Shown here in pieces: positions 57,841 through 64,000 of a stretch of DNA of 64,000 bases. Source of the DNA: Camellia lanceoleosa. Its lineage: Eukaryota > Streptophyta > Magnoliopsida > Ericales > Theaceae. The translations under genes and the position numbers were made by a program. The notes beneath the pieces were generated by a model that was not told where the DNA came from, did no database searches, and saw only the letters and a program-made list of their open reading frames with translations. Within the stretch, counting starts at the first letter, position 1. Each line of letters starts with the position of its first letter. The stretch covers positions 134,356,223 through 134,420,222 of the forward strand of contig CM045761.1 of the NCBI GenBank assembly GCA_025200525.1, given 5' to 3'.

Positions 57841-58570
57841 TGCGACTGGCGCAGTTTTTTGTACTCTTTTGTGTAGTTTCTTTTATTTTGGTAGCTTAGC
57901 ACATGTATAGCTCTAGTCAGTTTTACTTTTACTTTTAAAAACTCGTACGCTCTTTTGTAGAAACCATGATCGGGGTAAAAGCCTTGAAGTTTTATAAAAA
58001 GAGTTATTGTTTTTGCATCATGAGCACCACATTTGCATAGAATGAAAATAGAGTTGGATTTGAAACCGAAAATGCTTGTATTAGAATAATGTTCTCAATC
58101 GGGTAATGAACCGACTAACGACCAAAATACAAAATACAACTTGATAAATGAAAAACAAAGTAAAAACAACGTAAACACAACTAGACACACTTGTTATAAA
58201 CAAAAGACTCAAAACAAAACTCCAAAATACAAAGACCAGGACAAAATCAAAATGCCAAATTGTCATGCCACAAAGTGGACGACTGACCACTAAAAGAGGG
58301 CGGCCGGCCACTAAAAGTGATCCACCAGATGGCTGACAGTTGACCTCCAATTATAGCCCTATCTTCTACAAAAGGTTCTCCTTCACAATTTCTTCACCAT
58401 AACCTCCTTTTAGCTGCTGTTTTCATTAAAAATTGAGATCTTCCTTGCAGAGAAACTCAAAGATTGGATTGCCACTTTAGACAGCACGAAAAAAGTGAAT
58501 TTATGAGGTTTCGACATAAACACGCTTTTTCATGTTGATTCGTACTTTACTTTATTTTCCGTTCCTCCAT
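57841..58570. other. spacer in the Tat element with a CCACTAAAAG motif pair
   Basis: AT-rich spacer between the two antisense ORF remnants. It holds GACCACTAAAAGAGGGCGGC and GGCCACTAAAAGTGATCC at about 58276-58320, the fourth site of a motif family seen at 51.3, 52.9 and 54.6 kb. Confidence 0.4.
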
Positions 58571-58573
58571 GTC

Positions 58574-59640
58574 GCAGCCCGATATTGAGACCCAATTACA
58601 TATGTATTTCACTTTGGAGCACATGAAATGTGTCAAGCTCTTGAAGAGTTTCAAGCATTGTTGGAATCCCGACGTGATGAGGAAATCATGCCTCAACCCC
58701 ATTTTGGCCATGCCCTGGCTTTAGGATGGATGTGTGGGCTTATTTTACACAAAGCTTTATCTTTGGCTCATGATGGGGAGGTAGATGTACCCAGTTTGAT
58801 TCATCGGTTTTCTGACCTTGGACACAGATGCGACCTTCTCTAATGAGGCTTTCGGCAACATGCCCTCTATTTATGTATGCTCGTGCATTTTTTTTTTTTT
58901 TTTGGTCCCTAGTTATGGCGAAGCTAGCATTAAATTGATCGAAGTAGCGCAATGCCTGAAAGAGGGTAAGAGTTGCATTGGTTTGGCACTGGCCGAGACC
59001 CTGATGGGTTTAGATGCTTTTCATCGGCGAGAGACCACTAGGTTTGTGGGGAGTCCACTCATGCTCCAAGTATTGTTTCCGACCCTTTCTTATAGATGTG
59101 ATTCTCACGTCATTCGGCATTGAAGCTCTATTTTCTCTCAAAGCCATTTATTTCCGTTTCTCTCAACGTACATCTCTCTATTCTTTAATCTTTCTTATTT
59201 TAAATCACTTCCCAAGTATGGCTCTTGGATAAGCTGAAAATGGTGGACCCTTGCCCCGAATATTCAGCTCGAACTTAATTCTTCTGCTAACAACTAGTGG
59301 ACATTCCAAATGAGGGATGGTGGTGCAACGGGATGTGCAGCAGATCTGCAGCGGACATAGCTTGGCATTGCCCTTGGCTTAATTTGACTGAGATGAGCTA
59401 CAACATGTCCCAACAGTCGGGTATTCAGTTGATTGGCCTTACGCACTGCGTGTTTTACTTCCCCTTCCGGTTTAGATGCCAGTTTGGACATGATCAGACA
59501 CGTCCAGATGAGGAGGTAGAATACGCAACTTTATTCTCGCTTCGTGGTTCACACCAGACTCGGTACGTCACTACCTGGAGGACGAAAGAGCTTATGGCCC
59601 CTGCCTCTAGCTTTAGTTATGCCCCTTTCTAGCGAGCGCT
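58574..59640 (+). pseudogene. DUF7745-like protein remnant, antisense to the Tat pol
   Basis: Plus-strand coding-like pieces with many stops. MSQPDIETQLHMYFTLEH starts at about 58574. A segment at about 58915-59120 encodes GLALAETLMGLDAFHRRETT and FVGSPLMLQVLF. This recalls the ILAET..SLd.cr..g..rF.Gc.qLL.vW block of DUF7745 proteins, which are common next to plant Ty3 elements. A later piece (about 59297-59640) has no firm match. A T-run at 58887-58905 interrupts it. Role unknown; several stops make it a relic. Confidence 0.4.
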
Positions 59641-60410
59641 TGGCTTGGCTTGAAGACGAGGCACAGGTTGGGCCAACTTTGACTGGAGAGACTTTTGCAA
59701 GCACGAACAGAGGATGTAGGAACACCTGATCTCACCTATGCCCCTAGTTTATTGCTTTGACCTTTATTTTCAAGTTTTATGATGTAAAAGCAACTTTGAT
59801 TTAAATCAAAGAGTTTGGAGAATGTATTTTTGTGTTGCAATCAATGGAATTAAAGTTGTGAGCACTAAGAATTTTCCTTTTGATCCCAAAATGGTCCATG
59901 TTGTAAAAGGTACAATTTTGAACATCAACTTTATTAAAACTTTTCAAAACCATTTTCAGGAATGATCACTGCTTGACACACATGGAATCAGTTCTCAAGA
60001 TGTATGACCCCGAATCAGTAGATCGTAATTTCACATAATTGCATTCATTATACTGGCACTTCTGCTGTCATACTGAAAATTACATAACCGAGCTAGCTGA
60101 TAATAGAGAAAGATGGCCTGATAAAAAATGAACGAATAGGACAGTTGAGTTGGAGATGGTTACAACTAAATTCCATAATGAAGTTGCCTACATATCCCAA
60201 AGATGGGAATCAGGCCTTACGTAGTTTGGTTCAAGTTCACTCGAGTATTAACTCTCTCCTTTTGCGCTTTAACTTTTGCCAAAGTTGCCCTTTAGAGTTT
60301 TCAACCTTGTGAGCTCAATTTTTCTTTATTGCTAATTTTTCATACTCTAACTTTTGCCTAGGTCGCTTTTCCGAGTTTTCGGCCTAGCGAGCCTCTCAAG
60401 GATAATATTT
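59641..60410. other. spacer between antisense ORFs and integrase end
   Basis: No gene is seen. AT-rich; contains GTTGCCTACATATCCC followed by GGGAATCAGG at about 60182-60212 and repeated AACTTTTGCC / TTGCC words at 60270-60360. Similar words occur near 53240. Confidence 0.35.
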
Positions 60411-61730
60411 CTTCAACTTGTCCATATTGATCTACTGTGAAAATGCCATGTCATCTAGGTCCATGAGGATAATCGCCCATCTTGACCAGATAGATTTGAT
60501 GATGTAAGAACTAGTCCAATTGGGTCAAAACTTGCCTCGAGGGTTGTGGATGGGAGCCCGGTTGTCTTTTAGTACCATGTCTCCCTCCTTGAGATTCCTA
60601 GACTTAACTTTCTTGTTAAAAAGCCTAGCAATTCTGCGTTGGTAGCCCTGGATGTGATATAATGCCCTCAGTCTTCTCTCATCAAACAACATTAACTCCT
60701 CAAATCTACTCTGCTGCTAGTTTACCTCTGCTATCTAACACTCAGCCATAATTCGCAATGACGTCACTTCAATTTCAATTAGCAGAACAACCTACATTTC
60801 ATAGACGAGAGAATAGGGGGTTGCCCTTGTAGATGCTCAGATTGAGGTTCTGTAGCCCTCGAGTGCGAATGGCAGTTTATCCGGCTAGTCCCTGTATGTT
60901 TCTACCATCTTTCGCAAGATATTCTTGACATTCTTGTTGGCGGCCTCAACAACTCCATTAGTCTGTGGTTTGTATGTCGATGACTTATGAAAAGCCATGT
61001 TGTATTTTTCAAGCAGATCAACCACCTCTTTCTTGAAGTGTAAGTCATTATCTGATATGATCTCGTTTGGAACTTCATACCGGCAGATGATGTTATTTCT
61101 AATTAATTTGGCTACGTGCGACGCTTTCAACACGGCATAGAACTGAGCTTCTACCCACTTCATGAAATAGTCGATCGCCACCAGGATAAACTCGTGTCCA
61201 TTTGACCCTTTTGGTGAGACTTCACCGATAACGTAGATTCCCCAGATTGAGAATAGCCATGGTGAAGTCATGTTGTAAAGCTTAGACGACGGTATGTTCA
61301 TGCGATTGGTATGGATTTGACATTTCTGGCATTGCCGTACAAAACCAATGCAATCCTTCTCCAGGGTTGACCAGTAATAACCTTGTCTGAGGATCTTCTG
61401 AGCTAGCATCACACCATTCATGTGTGCCCCACACTCTCCTTTGTGGATAGCCTCCATAAGATGCTTCGATTCTTCTTCCTGTATACACAACTTGTGCATT
61501 TTCAGATGACCTCTTTTATACATCTTACCCTCGCAGATGATAAATTGGACGGCCAGACGCCGTATTTCTTTTTTGTCCTTGGCATTTGCCCCTGGTGGAT
61601 ACATCTCCTTTTTTAAAACGTTCCAAATGTCATAGTACCAAGGGTTCTTGTCTTGAACTTCATCTGTAGCAGCGATGGTCTCATAAGCCGGTGTGTATTT
61701 CTGTTCGATAATGATTGGACGCATCTTCAC
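60411..61730 (-). pseudogene. Tat retrotransposon integrase, broken
   Basis: Integrase inserts the retrotransposon cDNA into the genome. The minus-strand frame 61730-60885 is open for 281 codons and holds the HHCC zinc-binding motif (H and C residues in HKGECGAHM and CQKCQ), then the catalytic core. The core shows VIGEVSPKGSNGHEFILVAI, IISDNDLHFKKE with the second Asp, and NGVVEAANKNVKN with the catalytic Glu. The first catalytic position, usually GxDVIG, reads GIYVIG (residue 166, codon 61233-61235), so the first Asp is a Tyr. C-terminal similarity (YHIQGYQRRIARLFNKKVK) continues to about 60411 with several stops. It cannot be active as encoded. Confidence 0.85.
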
Positions 61731-62411
61731 TCACAGCGGGATGTCTACCATAGAAGATAAAGTTACCAGCGCGTCGGTGAATCGGTTGTTCTCTCTTAAC
61801 AGATGCGTAAATGTCAGCTTTTCAAATCTCGGAATTAGAATATCCAGGGCTTGATGGTAGACCTTCATTTTCTCTTCTTTGATTTTCCAATCTCTGTTTG
61901 CTTGAGAAACAACCAAGTTTGAGTCCCCAATGACATCCAACCTTATTGCCTCTAGTTCTAGGGCAGCTTCCAAACCAGTAATACACACTTCATATTTTGC
62001 TTCATTGTTGGACACTTTGAACCAGAGTTTGAAGGCTAAGGGTATATAGGAATCATCGGGTGCTAACAGTAACACACCTATCCCATAACTATACTGATTG
62101 GACACTCCGTCAAAGTACATCATCCAAGTTTTCTCTTTGACATACAGAATGTCTTCATCTGGGAACAAATATTCCACCGCCTTATCGCCCTTTACTGGGT
62201 GGTCAGCCAAGAATTCCACTACAACTCTTTTTTTAACTGACTTGCGGATAACATACTTGAGATCAAATTCGGAGAGAAGAAGCAGCCAACGGGTTAGCCT
62301 ACCTGTAAGTATTGGTTTCTTAGAGAGATATTTAATGGGATCTAATCTCGAAAACAGGATTATAGAGTGAGCTAATAAGTAGTGCCTTAACTTGCTGGTA
62401 GCCCATACCAA
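61731..62411 (-). pseudogene. Tat retrotransposon RNase H region with second, archaeal-type RNase H
   Basis: The minus-strand frame first gives the end of the conventional RT-linked RNase H (LRHYLLAHSIILFSRLDPIK, GRLTRWLLLLSEFDLKYV). After a linker follows a second RNase H: MMYFDGVSNQYSYGIGVLLL with the first Asp, NNEAKYEVCITGLEAALELE with the Glu, and DVIGDSNLVVSQ with the next Asp. This second domain is the plant/archaeal type diagnostic of the Tat lineage. The frame of 226 codons is open, but it is fused to a broken pol. RNase H removes RNA from the RNA-DNA hybrid during reverse transcription. Confidence 0.85.
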
Positions 62412-64000
62412 GGCTAAGCATTCTCCAAGGGAATGTAGCGGGTCTCATAGTCTAGTATCTTTTTGTTTAAGTAGCAGATGGCCTTCTCCACCTTATCCTC
62501 AGATTCCTGAGTAAGCATGTGTCCCATGGTTGTCTTGGTTACCAACAATTACAGAATTAAAGGCTTTCTCGGCTCTAATGGTGATAACACAGGCGGATTC
62601 TGAAGGTATTGCTTGACCTACTCAAAGGCAAACTGACATCGATCGTCCCATCGGAACTTCTTTCCTTTCTTCAAGAGACCAAATAGTAGTTCACAAGTCA
62701 AAGTTAATTTGGAGATAAACTGTCTTATGAATTGCACTTTACCCAGAAAACCGCACACCTCTTTTTCAATCCTTGGTGGTGGTATTTCTAAGTTGGCCTT
62801 GATTTTGGAAGGATCTGCTTTAATTCCCCTCTGCTTGATAAAAAAGCCCAGCATTTTCCTTGTCGTTATGTTGAAGGTACATTTCTGCACGTTTAACCTC
62901 AATCTGTATTCCCTGATCCGTTGAAAGAATATTTCCAGTGCGGTGTAGTGGCCTTTTTACTCTTTGGATTTGACAATCATGTCATCCACATACACCTTAA
63001 CCTCTTTGTGGATCATGTCATGCAAAATGATGGTCGCAGCGTTCTGATAGGTAGCCCCAGTATTCTTCAACCCAAACGGCATGACTCAGTAGCAGTACGT
63101 ATCCTATGGTGTGGTGAAAGTCGTCTTTTTTCGATCTTCTAGTGCTATCAGAACCTAGTTATATCTAAAAAACCCATCCATAAAGGAAAGCAAGGCATGG
63201 CTAGCAGCAAAGTCCACCAACTCATCTATGTGCGGCAGTGGAAAGTCATCCTTCAGATTTGCTTTGTTCAAATCTCTAAAGTCGACGGAAAATCGAATTC
63301 TGCCATCCTTCTTCAGCATTGGGATGATATTGGCCAACCAGGTCGGATACTCGGATACTAATAAGAATCTTGCATCAATCTGCTTGGTGACCGCTTCCTT
63401 GATTTTCAGTGCCCAATCTAGACAAATTTTGCGCAGCTTCTGCTTAACTGGTTGGGCCTCTGGGTCAAGAGGGATTCGGTGCCGTACGATCTCAGGGTTA
63501 ATTCTAGGCATGTCTTCGTAAGACCACGTGAAAACATCTTTAAAATCTTTTAATAAAGTGATTAAATGCTCGCGTTCCTCTGAAGACAACGTGGACCCAA
63601 TCTGGACCAAGCGCGGATCCTTCTTAATACCCATATTAATAGCAATGATTTTATCAATACATGGCTTAGTATGTCTCTCATCCTCTCGATTAATTAAGTT
63701 TTTCAAAGCCAGAGGAATTTCTTCCTCTTTGTTTTTCGTTAAAATTTTGAAAATCTTGGTCAATACAATAAATTTGCGGCATAGAGAAGTACACAGAATC
63801 TGCTGAGTTCTCATTCAAAAGGTCTAGATCTTCGGTTACAGACTCAAAAGAAAAAGCTAAATGAAGACCTAGACAGGACTTTGGCATCCGGGTTACCACT
63901 CCCGGGAATGCCAGACTTAGACCTCCCTGACTGACTTGAATCTAATCCTGACTCCACGGACTCAATGGAATCAAATTTTGGCTCATCATCTGATTCAGAA
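62412..64000 (-). pseudogene. Tat retrotransposon reverse transcriptase and upstream pol, broken, runs off the window
   Basis: The minus-strand frame 63814-63155 covers the RT start: LKDFKDVFTWSYEDMP, a DPEAQPVKQKLRK block, MLKKDGRIRFSVDFRDLNKA and DDFPLPHIDELVD. The catalytic YVDDM motif is kept at about 62980-62994, but a stop follows within eight codons. Another stop precedes the VMPFGLKNTGATY block near 63085. The thumb region (62902-62618) has MLGFFIKQRGIKADPSKIKA and the connection region continues to 62412. The part from 63815 to the right edge is acidic and Ser-rich linker before RT. Stops and frame changes show it is inactive. Confidence 0.85.

Larger units (their letters stand above)
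50019..64000 (-). mobile_element. degenerate Ty3/gypsy retrotransposon of the Tat lineage, partial
   Basis: Minus-strand pol runs from the right edge to about 60.41 kb in the order RT, RNase H, second RNase H, integrase. The second RNase H of archaeal type marks the Tat lineage. Downstream (to the left) lie plus-strand, antisense ORF remnants, also known from Tat elements. GAGTCGCCACCTA near 50200, and GCTGCCTACGTATCCC-type words near 53241 and 60184, are familiar from non-coding parts of such elements. The left boundary is set only by the end of the DPP-like fragment. I could not fix the 3' LTR, and gag, protease and the 5' LTR lie beyond the window. Confidence 0.7.

Overview
This window is plant nuclear DNA. 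Evidence: AT-rich intergenic sequence, GT-AG introns, a complete plant A1-type cyclin gene split into 11 coding exons, and transposable elements of classes typical of plant genomes (CACTA, hAT, Mutator-like and PIF/Harbinger MITEs, an L1-type LINE, and a Ty3 element of the Tat lineage with antisense plant-mobile-domain ORFs). The cyclin and the repeat families suggest a eudicot, possibly a woody one, but the species cannot be named from sequence alone. No tRNA, rRNA, CRISPR array or bacterial operon was seen.

Layout. 1-3533: degenerate retroelement-like and intergenic sequence. 3537-10518: a complete non-autonomous CACTA transposon with a 3-bp target duplication (ACC). It carries plus-strand fragments of a RAD6-type ubiquitin-conjugating E2, an unidentified two-exon gene and a cellulose synthase (CESA). 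11660-11909: a plastid type I signal peptidase fragment. 12881-14923: a terminal-inverted-repeat element filled with a 1.7-kb CCA-rich minisatellite. 15.69-18.1 kb: a GCTCGAGC motif cluster, a tandem duplication and a broken 'putative plant transposon protein' gene. 19.3-22.5 kb: an eIF2-alpha-like fragment, three tandem-repeat blocks and an unidentified broken ORF. 25-26.3 kb: divergent tandem repeats. 27060-29896: a solo LTR with a perfect 5-bp duplication. 30611-31670: an inverted-repeat-bounded segment with an ACGT-rich minisatellite.

34.6-44.1 kb holds the only intact conventional gene I can support, CYCA1-type cyclin A (503 aa, plus strand). Its 11 coding exons keep the reading frame across all 10 inferred introns. 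The promoter side shows E2F-, MSA- and telo-box-like motifs, and a destruction box lies in exon 1. Intron 1 (4.7 kb) has taken up three MITEs of three superfamilies, each with its diagnostic target duplication (8, 9 and 3 bp).

45.04-49.44 kb: a 5'-truncated L1-type LINE with an 18-bp target duplication and broken EN/RT ORFs. 49655-50018 (minus): a fragment of a DPP6/TolB-like beta-propeller gene. About 50.0 kb to the right edge: a degenerate Ty3/Tat-lineage retrotransposon on the minus strand. Its pol runs RT, conventional RNase H, second (archaeal-type) RNase H, integrase from the right edge to about 60.4 kb. Downstream of pol lie two broken ORFs in antisense (a plant-mobile-domain protein and a DUF7745-like protein) and minisatellites. 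The element runs off the window.

Functionally, the window is one expressed-looking cell-cycle gene embedded in layered transposon debris. Several elements hold pieces of host genes. The most notable object is the Pack-CACTA, whose captured exons share an orientation and still have plausible splice sites. I found no previously undescribed multi-gene system.
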